This document shows positions 25,817-33,354 of a stretch of DNA of 33,354 bases, one piece after another. The DNA is from Lachnospiraceae bacterium. GTDB taxonomy: Bacteria > Bacillota > Clostridia > Lachnospirales > Lachnospiraceae. A model generated the notes under the pieces. The model worked only from the letters and a program-made list of their open reading frames with translations, was not told the origin of the DNA and made no database searches. Each line of letters starts with the position of its first letter. Position 1 is the first letter of the stretch. The stretch is taken from assembly GCA_024690825.1 (NCBI GenBank), contig JAILOK010000052.1, forward strand, positions 1 through 33,354, in the 5' to 3' direction. Position numbers and translations under genes: made by a program.

Positions 25817-27031
25817 ATGCTTGAGCACAGAAAGATAAAGAAGTCCATCAGGTTCACCGATAAAAACGGCACTCCGCTGTCCGGGAAAAAAGTGCATATC
25901 AGGCAGAAAAATCACGCATTTCTTTTTGGCTGCGGAGGATTTGACTTTATTCCCTACATAAGGGGTGAGGAGAAGGACAGTTACCTTACGGACAGCTGGC
26001 TTGATGTCTTTAATTATGCAACGCTTCCCTTCTACTGGGGAAACTACGAGTCTGAGGAAGGAAAGACGGATTTTGACCTGATGATGAAGACTGCGGAATA
26101 TCTTACGGACAGGGGAGTGAAGGTAAAGGGACATCCGCTCTGCTGGCATACCGTGTGCGCGGACTGGCTTTTAAAATATGACAACGAGACCATCATGAAA
26201 AAACAGCTTGCAAGGATCGACAGGGAAGTTACGGGCTTTAGGGGCGTCATAGACATGTGGGATGTCATCAACGAGGTCGTTATAATGCCCATATTTGACA
26301 AATATGACAACGCAGTTACAAGGATCTGCAAAGAAAAGGGGCAGATCGGTCTGGTAAAAGAGGTCTTCATGCACGCGCATGAGAGCAATCCGGATGCAGT
26401 CCTTCTGCTCAATGATTTCAACACATCTCCCGAATACGAAAAACTCATAGAAGGATGCCTTGATGCAGGCGTGCCCATAAGCGCCATAGGGATACAGTCA
26501 CATCAGCACCAGGGTTACTGGGGAAAGGAGAAGCTCCTCGATGTGCTTGAAAGATTTTCGCGTTTCGGACTGCCGATACATTTTACCGAGAACACGCTCA
26601 TTTCAGGTGACATCATGCCATCATACATAGAAGACTTAAATGACTGGCAGGTTGACAGCTGGCCGTCCACACCCGAGGGTGAGGAAAGACAGACGCGCGA
26701 GGTGGAGGAGATGTACAGGATACTCTTTGAGCATCCTCTTGTCGAAGCGATAACCACATGGGATTACAGGGACGGAGCCTGGCTTAAGGCACCGAGCGGC
26801 TTTGTAAGGGAGGACAATACCTTAAAGCCTTCTTATGACATGCTCAGGAAACTTATAAAAGAAGAGTGGTGGACAGACACGGAAGTTGTAACCGACGAAA
26901 ACGGATACGCCGAAGTGGAGGCCTTCAAAGGAGACTACACCATAAGCTGCGGCACCCTCAGCACAGATATCACTCTTGCTGATGATACAGCAGGAGACAG
27001 CTTGACACTGGCGGAGCGTGGTTTGCGTTGA
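25817..27031 (+). CDS. GH10-family endo-1,4-beta-xylanase-like enzyme, probably cytoplasmic
   Basis: The product has 404 aa. ATG 25817 is preferred over ATG 25811 because AAGGAG (25804-25809) is then at the normal distance. The catalytic barrel has the GH10 landmarks GHPLCWH (105-111), the acid/base E153 in MWDVINE and the nucleophile E258 in HFTEN. QSHQHQGYW lies between them. An N-terminal segment (about 9-40, RFTDKNGTPLSGKKVHIRQK) and a C-terminal segment (after about 350) look like small beta modules. There is no signal peptide, so the enzyme should act inside the cell on imported xylo-oligosaccharides or similar glycans. That fits the ABC importer genes that follow on the same strand. 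The exact substrate is inferred. Confidence 0.87.
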   Translation: MLEHRKIKKSIRFTDKNGTPLSGKKVHIRQKNHAFLFGCGGFDFIPYIRGEEKDSYLTDSWLDVFNYATLPFYWGNYESEEGKTDFDLMMKTAEYLTDRGVKVKGHPLCWHTVCADWLLKYDNETIMKKQLARIDREVTGFRGVIDMWDVINEVVIMPIFDKYDNAVTRICKEKGQIGLVKEVFMHAHESNPDAVLLLNDFNTSPEYEKLIEGCLDAGVPISAIGIQSHQHQGYWGKEKLLDVLERFSRFGLPIHFTENTLISGDIMPSYIEDLNDWQVDSWPSTPEGEERQTREVEEMYRILFEHPLVEAITTWDYRDGAWLKAPSGFVREDNTLKPSYDMLRKLIKEEWWTDTEVVTDENGYAEVEAFKGDYTISCGTLSTDITLADDTAGDSLTLAERGLR

Positions 27032-27063
27032 AAGAACAGTTCGTGCCGCCCGAAAATTATTAA

Positions 27064-27999
27064 ATGAATATGAACAGAAAAACAGATGACAGTAACTTAA
27101 TAAGAACCGAAACCAGCGCATACTCAAAGAAAACAAATCTTGTGATGAGCATCCTTTTTGTTATTCTTTCGATCATTGTCTTCCTTCCGATCCTGCTGGT
27201 GTTCATAGTTTCTGTCTCATCGGAAGCAAGCTTAAATGAACTCGGTTACAGCTTTTTCCCGAAAGAACTTACGCTCGACGGTTACAGGTATCTTCTGCGC
27301 ACCGGCGGATATATATTGAGATCCTTTTTCAATTCCGTACTGATAACCGCAGCCGGGACAGTGACCGGACTCCTGCTGATGTGCCCTCTGGCATATGCTC
27401 TTTCACGAAAGGAATTCAATCTTCGCAAACCGATTCTCATCTTTCTTATGATCCCGATGCTTTTTTCGGGCGGACTGGTCTCATCCTACATGGTCAACAC
27501 GCAGATCTTTCATCTGCAGAACAATTACCTTGCGCTGATCCTGCCGGGACTGTGTTCCACCTGGTTCATCATGATCTTAAGAAACTATTTTCAGACCTCG
27601 GTCCCTGATTCGCTCATAGAGGCTGCCGAGCTTGACGGGTGCGGACATTTCAGGATCCTGATGCTTATCATGGTGCCGGTTGCAAGGCCTGTCATTATGA
27701 CGGTAGCCGTGTTTCTGATGTTCTCATACTGGAGCAGCTGGTATCCTTCGCTTCTTTATCTGGACAGCAACCATACGGAACTGTATCCGCTGCAGTATGT
27801 CCTTGTTAATATGGACCGGAGCATAGAAACCATGTCACACGATGCCCAGTATATGTCGGGAATGGAAACCTATACGCCGCCTGCGGTGATGGTGCGGATG
27901 GTCATGGTAGTTATCGTCATACTGCCTGTGATAATACTGCTGCCGTTCTTTCAGAAATTCCTTAAGAACGGCCTGACTGTCGGAGCGGTCAAAGGATAG
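27064..27999 (+). CDS. Sugar ABC importer permease, LplC/MalG-like
   Basis: The product has 311 aa with six predicted membrane helices and the conserved cytoplasmic loop LIEAAELDGCGHFRILMLIMVP, the EAA motif that docks the ATPase. The sequence LPLLVF-like first helix and a C-terminal LKNGLTVGAVKG tail match the LplC-type permeases of carbohydrate uptake family 1 transporters. It lies 32 bases after the glycosidase and 27 before the binding protein. No clear ribosome site is visible before ATG 27064 or 27070, so translation may depend on coupling. The partner permease is at 29528. Confidence 0.92.
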   Translation: MNMNRKTDDSNLIRTETSAYSKKTNLVMSILFVILSIIVFLPILLVFIVSVSSEASLNELGYSFFPKELTLDGYRYLLRTGGYILRSFFNSVLITAAGTVTGLLLMCPLAYALSRKEFNLRKPILIFLMIPMLFSGGLVSSYMVNTQIFHLQNNYLALILPGLCSTWFIMILRNYFQTSVPDSLIEAAELDGCGHFRILMLIMVPVARPVIMTVAVFLMFSYWSSWYPSLLYLDSNHTELYPLQYVLVNMDRSIETMSHDAQYMSGMETYTPPAVMVRMVMVVIVILPVIILLPFFQKFLKNGLTVGAVKG

Positions 28000-28026
28000 G
28001 AAACGATCCGGACGGGAAGGAAAAGA

Positions 28027-29505
28027 ATGAAAAAGAAAATGATCATGCAGGCTGTCCTGATGATGTGCGCCGTTTTTCTTTTGCAGGGGTGCGCAAAAAA
28101 GGACTCCGGCGATACCGTCAATTTAAGATGGATCACATACCAGGCATCGGATGTTCCTCTTGATGCAAAGGAGGTCGTTGCGGCTGCAAATGCCGTTTCG
28201 AAGGAAAAGACAGGTGTTACCGTAGACCTTGAATTCCAGCCGAAGGAAAAAATGAACCTTATCATGGCATCGGGTGAATACTACGATATGATATTCACAT
28301 CCTCCTGGATCAATGATTATGACAGGAATGCCGCGGCAGGTCTTTATTATGACATAACGGACCTTGTGAAAGAGGAGACGCCCTTATTATACAGCTCCGT
28401 GGACCCCTACTGGGACTGCGCAAGTGTGAACGGCAGGATATATGCGGTTCCCGTGCTCAAGGACATGGGAGCTGAGGATATGTTCCGCCTTAACGCCGAC
28501 TATTTTGAAAAAGAAAAGGGAATGGTGATCCCGGAGAGGATGGACTTTAAGGATATAGAGCCCTTCCTTAAGGCATACAAGGAGGACTATCCGGATAAGT
28601 ATCCTTTGGATATGACAAAATCCGGGCCGGCGGGGTATATGAATTTTCTGGAAAGGATAGTGGATCCGATTATAGTCCTTCCGTTCGGTGAGGGGGACGA
28701 AGCTTCCGATGTGGTGCCTTTTTATGAATGTGAGGATCTGATCGAAAGATACAGGCTTTTTCATAAATGGTATGAGGCGGGTTATATCCATCCGGATGCC
28801 GCGACCATAGAATCCACGATCAACGACAAGTCGATACCGGTACGTTTCGGCGTAGCCTGGAAGGGTTATCAGGGATATTCAAATCCGGAGGACTGGGGAT
28901 TTGAAGTGAAGACCTCCATTTATGACGGGCCCTTCCTTTCAAGATCGAGCGAACAGGGCGCCATGTTTGCCGTATGCGCAGCCTGCAGTAAAGAGAGGGC
29001 CAAAGCATGTCTTAAATATCTGGAGCTTTTAAGCACCGACAGGGAGTTCAGGGATATCCTGGCATACGGGATCGAGGGAAAGCATTTCGAGTATCTGGAA
29101 AACGGCACGGTCATCCGTACCCGGACGGGGACGGACAGATATAATACAAAACTCTTTCAGACCGGTTCGGATGTCATTGCTTCCGTAGAGTCCGTAAGCC
29201 GTGCCATTCCGACCGATCCCGACCAGTGGAAGAAGGTGTACGAGGAGTACAGGACGGACGGGATATACAGTGAAACCGGCAGCTTTGCCTATGACCCTAA
29301 GGGGTATGAGAATGTGATCAGCGCTTTGCAGGCAATTTACAGCAATTATGCTTCCGAACTGCTGACGGGTACGAGTGATCCGGATGAGGTGATACCCGAG
29401 ATAAGAAAAAAGATGGAAGATGCGGGAATGGATGAACTCCTTTTTGATGTCAGGAGACAGCTGAAGGAATGGAGGAGCAGGGAGAAAGAGGCCGGAAGAA
29501 AATAA
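28027..29505 (+). CDS. Extracellular sugar-binding lipoprotein of the ABC importer
   Basis: The product has 492 aa. The lipobox is L19-Q20-G21-C22. The body shows family 1 solute-binding features: VNLRWITYQASDVPLDAKEV at the N-terminus, SGEYYDMIFTSSW near the hinge, and the C-terminal half common to LplA-like binding proteins (DUF3502 type). It captures an oligosaccharide outside the membrane and delivers it to the two permeases on either side of it. GGAAGG precedes the start. The neighbouring GH10 enzyme suggests a xylo-oligosaccharide, but binding residues cannot be assigned by eye. Confidence 0.9.
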   Translation: MKKKMIMQAVLMMCAVFLLQGCAKKDSGDTVNLRWITYQASDVPLDAKEVVAAANAVSKEKTGVTVDLEFQPKEKMNLIMASGEYYDMIFTSSWINDYDRNAAAGLYYDITDLVKEETPLLYSSVDPYWDCASVNGRIYAVPVLKDMGAEDMFRLNADYFEKEKGMVIPERMDFKDIEPFLKAYKEDYPDKYPLDMTKSGPAGYMNFLERIVDPIIVLPFGEGDEASDVVPFYECEDLIERYRLFHKWYEAGYIHPDAATIESTINDKSIPVRFGVAWKGYQGYSNPEDWGFEVKTSIYDGPFLSRSSEQGAMFAVCAACSKERAKACLKYLELLSTDREFRDILAYGIEGKHFEYLENGTVIRTRTGTDRYNTKLFQTGSDVIASVESVSRAIPTDPDQWKKVYEEYRTDGIYSETGSFAYDPKGYENVISALQAIYSNYASELLTGTSDPDEVIPEIRKKMEDAGMDELLFDVRRQLKEWRSREKEAGRK

Positions 29506-29527
29506 AGGAACCGGGAAGAAGGATTTT

Positions 29528-30460
29528 ATGAAAAAAGATCATTTCAGAAAAAAGAATCGTGATTTGGCGCTGATGTCGCTGCCGGCCTTAATATGGTATG
29601 TGTGCTTCTGTTATATTCCGCTTTTCGGGATATTTTTCGCATTTAAGCATTTTACGCCGGTTCCGGGAGAAGGGCTTATAAAGAACCTTTTTGTGAACAG
29701 TCCCTGGGCAGGGCTTGATAATTTTTCGTTTCTGATCCGGTCATCGGACATGCCGGGGATAATCTTCAATACCCTGTTTTATAATTCGCTGTCGATACTT
29801 TTGGGAATAGCTGTGCCTGTCTTTATTGCGGTGCTTCTGACTGAGATCCACAGCGAATCGTTCAAGGGCGCAGTCCAGATGGTCATGGTGCTCCCATATT
29901 TCCTTTCATGGGTGATAGTGGGATATCTTGTCTATGCTTTTCTGGCTACGGACGAAGGAATGGCCAATCACATCCTGCTGTTTGCGGGAAGCAGTCCCAT
30001 ACAGTGGTATCAGTCACCGCAGTACTGGAGATTCATACTTGTGATAACCGAGGTCTGGAAATCGACGGGATATGCGATGATCATATATCTCTGCTCAATA
30101 ACTTCGATAGACCGCTCTCTTTATGAAAGCGCGGTGCTGGACGGAGCGGGCTTTTGGGAGAGAGTCCGGTATATCACGCTGCCGATGCTGCAGCCTACGA
30201 TCTGTACGATCTTTATCTTGAGGATAGGCAGCATCCTGAATTCCGATTTCGGTCTGTTCTATCAGGTGCCCATGGATTCGGGATCCCTGCAGGGTGTTAC
30301 CCAGACTCTTGATGTTTATGTATATAAGGCGCTGATGCAGCAGGCCAACTTCGGTTTTTCTGGCGCGGCATCGTTTTTGCAGAGCATAGTCGGCTTCATC
30401 ATGCTCGTGACCGCAAATACGATCATACGCAGGATAGACAAAGACAGCAGTCTGATGTGA
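29528..30460 (+). CDS. Sugar ABC importer permease, LplB-like
   Basis: The product has 310 aa with six helices and the motif LYESAVLDGAGFWERVRYITLP, the EAA loop of importer permeases. The opening RDLALMSLPALIWYVCFCYIP and the closing helix before NTIIRRIDKDSSLM are typical of LplB/MsmF-like subunits. It is 22 bases after the binding protein and 22 before a conserved hypothetical. No ATP-binding subunit lies anywhere in the operon. In many Firmicutes several family 1 importers share one MsmK-type ATPase encoded elsewhere. Confidence 0.92.
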   Translation: MKKDHFRKKNRDLALMSLPALIWYVCFCYIPLFGIFFAFKHFTPVPGEGLIKNLFVNSPWAGLDNFSFLIRSSDMPGIIFNTLFYNSLSILLGIAVPVFIAVLLTEIHSESFKGAVQMVMVLPYFLSWVIVGYLVYAFLATDEGMANHILLFAGSSPIQWYQSPQYWRFILVITEVWKSTGYAMIIYLCSITSIDRSLYESAVLDGAGFWERVRYITLPMLQPTICTIFILRIGSILNSDFGLFYQVPMDSGSLQGVTQTLDVYVYKALMQQANFGFSGAASFLQSIVGFIMLVTANTIIRRIDKDSSLM

Positions 30461-30482
30461 GGATCTTAAGGGGAGGTATCTC

Positions 30483-30902
30483 ATGAAATTAAAATACTGC
30501 AGGATACAGGGAAAGGAGCTTGCCGCCAATACAGGCATCGGAAAGGGAATTTTCAGTATGCTGCACCAGATGGTCACAAACGGCGAGATGAGCGGTGAAG
30601 ACGCGGATCTTTTTCTGGAGATAGACGCGTGGTTTGCCGATGTGCTTCCCTGGCCTCCGCAGTGTAAGCGTCAGGAAAAGGTCATCTGTTATTTCAAAAT
30701 GGAAAATACCGAAATGATGATGAAGATGGTAAAGCCCATGATGTGGCTGCTTGACAGGTACGATCATCCCTACTATGTTGTCTACACAAATTCTCCCGGC
30801 GAGATCGTATATGAAGATGATTATCAGGTTGTGGTGAAGGTGGATGATAATGTGGTGATCGAAGATGTACAGGCAGGATGGGGACCGGCCGGGGAAACTT
30901 AA
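30483..30902 (+). CDS. Small conserved hypothetical protein
   Basis: The product has 139 aa, is soluble, and has no signal peptide. Visible features are KELAANTGIGKGIFSMLHQMV near the N-terminus, a motif EIDAWFADVLPWPPQC (about 48-63) and an alpha/beta C-terminal half with VVYTNSPGEIVYEDDYQVVV. I have a general impression of similar hypothetical proteins in Lachnospiraceae, but cannot name a family. AGGGGAGG sits 7 bases before the ATG, a strong site. It is placed between the importer permease and an HD-GYP gene, so it may link transport and signalling, or be unrelated. No function is proposed. Confidence 0.75.
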   Translation: MKLKYCRIQGKELAANTGIGKGIFSMLHQMVTNGEMSGEDADLFLEIDAWFADVLPWPPQCKRQEKVICYFKMENTEMMMKMVKPMMWLLDRYDHPYYVVYTNSPGEIVYEDDYQVVVKVDDNVVIEDVQAGWGPAGET

Positions 30903-30979
30903 GGTATGTGGATGACCGGCAAATGTGATAAGATATGGTTTCAGGGTCAGAATACAGATCATTTACAAGAGGGAACAAT

Positions 30980-33079
30980 ATGAAAAAAGGTCGCTCCACA
31001 ACCGATAAGGATCATTTGGTAAGGACAGGAATATCGCATGCGGGATTTCTGATGCTGTTTTTATTAAATATGACAGCGACTGCTTTCACGATGATCTCAT
31101 CCAGGACAGAGGGAATGATAATGCTTTACGGGAATTCGCTTCCGCTGTCTGCTTTTACGGGAGTTTTTTCGTCACTTGCGAACATGCTTCTGATCTTTAT
31201 GGTTGTGTTCTACGACAGACCCGGTCTGATACTCAGTATAGTGATCATTGCAATCCAGACCCCGTCGCTGGTCATAAATATCTTAACACGCCACAATCTG
31301 ACGAGCATTCCGGGACTCTTCAACGGTATATTTACCATAATTGCGATCATACTGATATACAAGGGGAATAAAAAGATAAAGCAGTATAAGGAAAGAGAGA
31401 TCGAAAACCTCACCGAAAAGCAGATGTTTTCCCAGAAGCTTTTCGAACAGACGGCTACGGCGCTGGTCAACGCGATAGACGCAAAGGATACATATTCTCA
31501 CGGACATTCACTGCGTGTCGCGGAGTATTCCAAAAAGATAGCGGAAATGATGGGAAAGAGCGATGAGGAATGTTACAAGATCTATTACGCGGCGCTTCTT
31601 CATGATGTTGGAAAGATCGGCATAGATGAGAGGATAATCAATAAAAAAGGCAGGCTTACGGATGAAGAGTATGAGGTGATCAAGCAGCATCCCGATGTGG
31701 GCAACCAGATCCTTTCGAGCATAAATGAGTATCCGTACCTCAGCATAGGCGCCCATTATCATCATGAAAGATATGACGGAAAGGGTTATCCCGATAAGCT
31801 TAAGGGTGAGGATATCCCTGAGATAGCGCGCATCATTTCGGTCGCGGACGCTTATGATGCCATGTCATCACACAGAAGCTACAGGGATGCGATACCCCAG
31901 CAGCTTGTCAGAGAGGAGATCATAAAGGGCGCCGGTTCCCAGTTCGACCCGCAGATCGCAAGCATCATGCAGCACCTCATCGACATGGATACGGAATATC
32001 ATATGAAGGAAAGAACCTCGATAAAGGAACTTGCCGGGAAAAACGAGCTCCGCTGCAGACTGTACAGGAGTGATGTTTCGGATGGGATCCTTATTACAGA
32101 GTGCACAACAAAGATCCATCTGAAGGTCACACCCGAAAAACACTATTATGAAGATGTGAGCGCTCCGGCGATGATCCTCTTTGATTCGCTTGATGAACGT
32201 GTACATGATGATGAAAAGATGATGGCCGACTTAAATTACTTTGAGTACTGCGAGATCTTTTTTGACGGCCGCACAAATATAAAGGGCGCAAGAAAGACGC
32301 AGACCGAAACATCAAGGAACGAAGTTAAAAACTATGTGAAGGATTCGCAGGGCAGCACGGAGTATGATATCGAAGCGGTAAGGTACAGGGATCATGCCCT
32401 GATATCGATCGATGACGGTGACAACACCGTGAAGGTGACGATCGCTTTGCCGGACAGCTCCAGATTTGCTTATATAGGACTTACCGGTGAGAAGTGCCTC
32501 ATAAGCGATGTGGCGATCACCAAGTCCGAAACACCGGTGGATAAGGATCATATCGGAAGGATAGCGGAGGAGATCAGTTATATTAAAGGTCCTCAGGGTG
32601 ATGTGCCCAACGTCCAGATAGATAATTACAGGACTGATGCTACTGTCGGCATTCCGGTCACAAAGTCCCTTACCCTTACCTTCCATACAATGAGCCTTCC
32701 GACGGCGAGGCTTATATGGCACTGTCCCTTCATCGATATCTTTCATTCCGCAGACAGAAAGGTGAACGGACAGGATTACAGGGAATACGCGCTTGTCAGA
32801 CTTGACGGTGAAAACTGGAATGAAGAGGGAAACTTTGCCAACAGACTCATCGTGAACCATACCGATGATTTTAATGGATGGGAAGCGTGGAAAAAGGGCA
32901 ACAAAGAGGGCTTTGACTGTACCGTAAGGATTGACCGCAAAGGTGACAGGATCTCGGTGATGACGGAAAACTTCGGAGTGTCCTTAAAGAATACCGTAAC
33001 CGTTACGGACGGGGAAAAGGACATATATGTTTCGATAACCGGCGACCAGGTTGCCATCACGAATGTCAGGGTCGGTTAA
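30980..33079 (+). CDS. Membrane HD-GYP phosphodiesterase with shared C-terminal domain
   Basis: The product has 699 aa from ATG 30980, preceded by AGAGGGA; an upstream in-frame ATG at 30935 has no ribosome site. Residues about 10-125 contain four or five membrane helices, a MASE-like sensor of a kind I cannot name. A short helical linker (KKIKQYKEREIENLTEK) leads to the HD-GYP domain (about 150-345), with HD at 208-209 and GYP at 269-271, preceded by HHERYDGK. It should degrade cyclic di-GMP. The last 335 residues match the end of the protein at 16366 almost along their whole length (RIAEEISYI, PNVQID, FHTMSLPTARL, WHC, YREYAL, GW-AW, ITGDQ). The position at the end of the sugar operon suggests coupling of second-messenger turnover to carbohydrate use. 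Confidence 0.92.
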   Translation: MKKGRSTTDKDHLVRTGISHAGFLMLFLLNMTATAFTMISSRTEGMIMLYGNSLPLSAFTGVFSSLANMLLIFMVVFYDRPGLILSIVIIAIQTPSLVINILTRHNLTSIPGLFNGIFTIIAIILIYKGNKKIKQYKEREIENLTEKQMFSQKLFEQTATALVNAIDAKDTYSHGHSLRVAEYSKKIAEMMGKSDEECYKIYYAALLHDVGKIGIDERIINKKGRLTDEEYEVIKQHPDVGNQILSSINEYPYLSIGAHYHHERYDGKGYPDKLKGEDIPEIARIISVADAYDAMSSHRSYRDAIPQQLVREEIIKGAGSQFDPQIASIMQHLIDMDTEYHMKERTSIKELAGKNELRCRLYRSDVSDGILITECTTKIHLKVTPEKHYYEDVSAPAMILFDSLDERVHDDEKMMADLNYFEYCEIFFDGRTNIKGARKTQTETSRNEVKNYVKDSQGSTEYDIEAVRYRDHALISIDDGDNTVKVTIALPDSSRFAYIGLTGEKCLISDVAITKSETPVDKDHIGRIAEEISYIKGPQGDVPNVQIDNYRTDATVGIPVTKSLTLTFHTMSLPTARLIWHCPFIDIFHSADRKVNGQDYREYALVRLDGENWNEEGNFANRLIVNHTDDFNGWEAWKKGNKEGFDCTVRIDRKGDRISVMTENFGVSLKNTVTVTDGEKDIYVSITGDQVAITNVRVG

Positions 33080-33092
33080 AGGGAGAGTTTTC

Positions 33093-33281
33093 ATGAAAAC
33101 GATAAAAAAAAACGTGTGTGTTTCGGACAGTGAGTATCTTTCGGAAGCGATGGATTTTGTCCGTGATTCTTTAAGGAGGACAAAGATCCCGTCAAAGCTG
33201 ATCATCAGCACACAGGTCAATTGGAAAACTAAATTCCAGTTGCCCTATACCTCTGACTGGAACTTACTATTGCAAGGATAA
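33093..33281 (+). pseudogene. RsbW-like anti-sigma/ATP-binding protein, truncated by a probable insertion
   Basis: The ATG at 33093 follows GGGAGAG. The first 41 codons (to Gln at 33213-33215) read like the beginning of a SpoIIAB/RsbW-type serine kinase or related ATPase: KNVCVSDSEYLSEAMDFVRD and a helix ending KLIISTQ, where the family continues into the ATP-binding N-box. After 33215 the frame encodes 21 residues without that character and stops at 33279-33281. The gene is 13 bases after the HD-GYP stop, so it probably belonged to the same operon before being interrupted. The family call rests on a short piece. Confidence 0.5.
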
Positions 33282-33354
33282 GGGGGGAAGTAACTTCTCC
33301 AAAGATCCCTGCATGGTTTGTAGATACCAGCCAATATAATTATTGTTAGTTTTT
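33216..33354. mobile_element. Probable left end of a mobile element, right end outside window
   Basis: Immediately after the point where the RsbW-like gene loses character, the sequence is rich in inverted repeats: CAATTGGAA (33218-33226) with TTCCAGTTG (33234-33242, one mismatch), and TTCCAGT (33234-33240) with ACTGGAA (33256-33262). GAAGTAACTTC (33287-33297) follows. No gene begins before the window ends. Multiple related repeats at an end recall IS21-type elements, but no transposase is visible, so the family is a guess. Confidence 0.4.

Noticed and set aside
1-33354. CRISPR arrays, tRNA and rRNA genes
   Set aside because: No regularly spaced direct repeats, no tRNA-like cloverleaf with a CCA end or T-loop, and no conserved rRNA segments were seen on reading both strands by eye.

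Overview
The window looks like a chromosomal segment of an anaerobic, motile Firmicute, most likely a Lachnospiraceae member (Butyrivibrio/Lachnospira-like gut or rumen bacterium). This is an inference. It rests on AGGAGG ribosome sites with occasional GTG/TTG starts, extended -10 promoters (TGN-TATAAT), a Nif11/NHLM peptide system, HD-GYP and chemotaxis genes, and a GH10 xylanase beside a sugar ABC transporter without its own ATPase. No rRNA, tRNA or CRISPR array was seen.

Region 1 (1-8203) is a RiPP biosynthesis and export operon. It holds a SPASM-type protein without the radical SAM cysteine motif (open at the left window edge) and a 78-aa Nif11-type precursor whose 13-residue core carries three Cys. 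It continues with a canonical radical SAM/SPASM maturase, an unusually short HlyD-like membrane protein, a C39-peptidase ABC exporter and a second NHLM-type ABC protein. The precursor appears to have its own internal promoter. The expected flow is leader recognition, radical modification of the Cys-rich core, cleavage after the double Gly by the C39 domain, and export.

Region 2 (8204-12954) encodes a stand-alone Hpt protein overlapping a large membrane hybrid histidine kinase with two receiver domains, then a HAD-phosphatase lipoprotein. It ends at a strong palindromic terminator belonging to a short repeat family seen three times in the window.

Region 3 (12955-16314) holds a secreted S10 serine carboxypeptidase-like protein on the minus strand, divergent from a MATE efflux pump. 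The intergenic region contains a degenerate repeat copy and a long imperfect inverted repeat that could fold as an RNA element or be a small mobile element.

Region 4 (16315-25118) is a signalling block. A 1359-aa protein fuses a secreted propeller sensor to an HD-GYP domain and an unfamiliar C-terminal domain. Two methyl-accepting chemotaxis proteins follow. Between them lie a composite repeat, a terminator and a small gene remnant resembling the start of an EAL domain.

Region 5 (25119-33079) reads as one long unidirectional run: a lipoprotein, a GH10 glycosidase without signal peptide, an LplC-like permease, a solute-binding lipoprotein, an LplB-like permease, a small conserved hypothetical, and a second HD-GYP protein. 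The last carries the same unfamiliar C-terminal domain as the region 4 protein.

Region 6 (33080-33354) starts an RsbW-like anti-sigma/ATP-binding protein that loses family character after about 41 codons. The inverted-repeat-rich sequence that follows is probably a mobile element running past the right edge.
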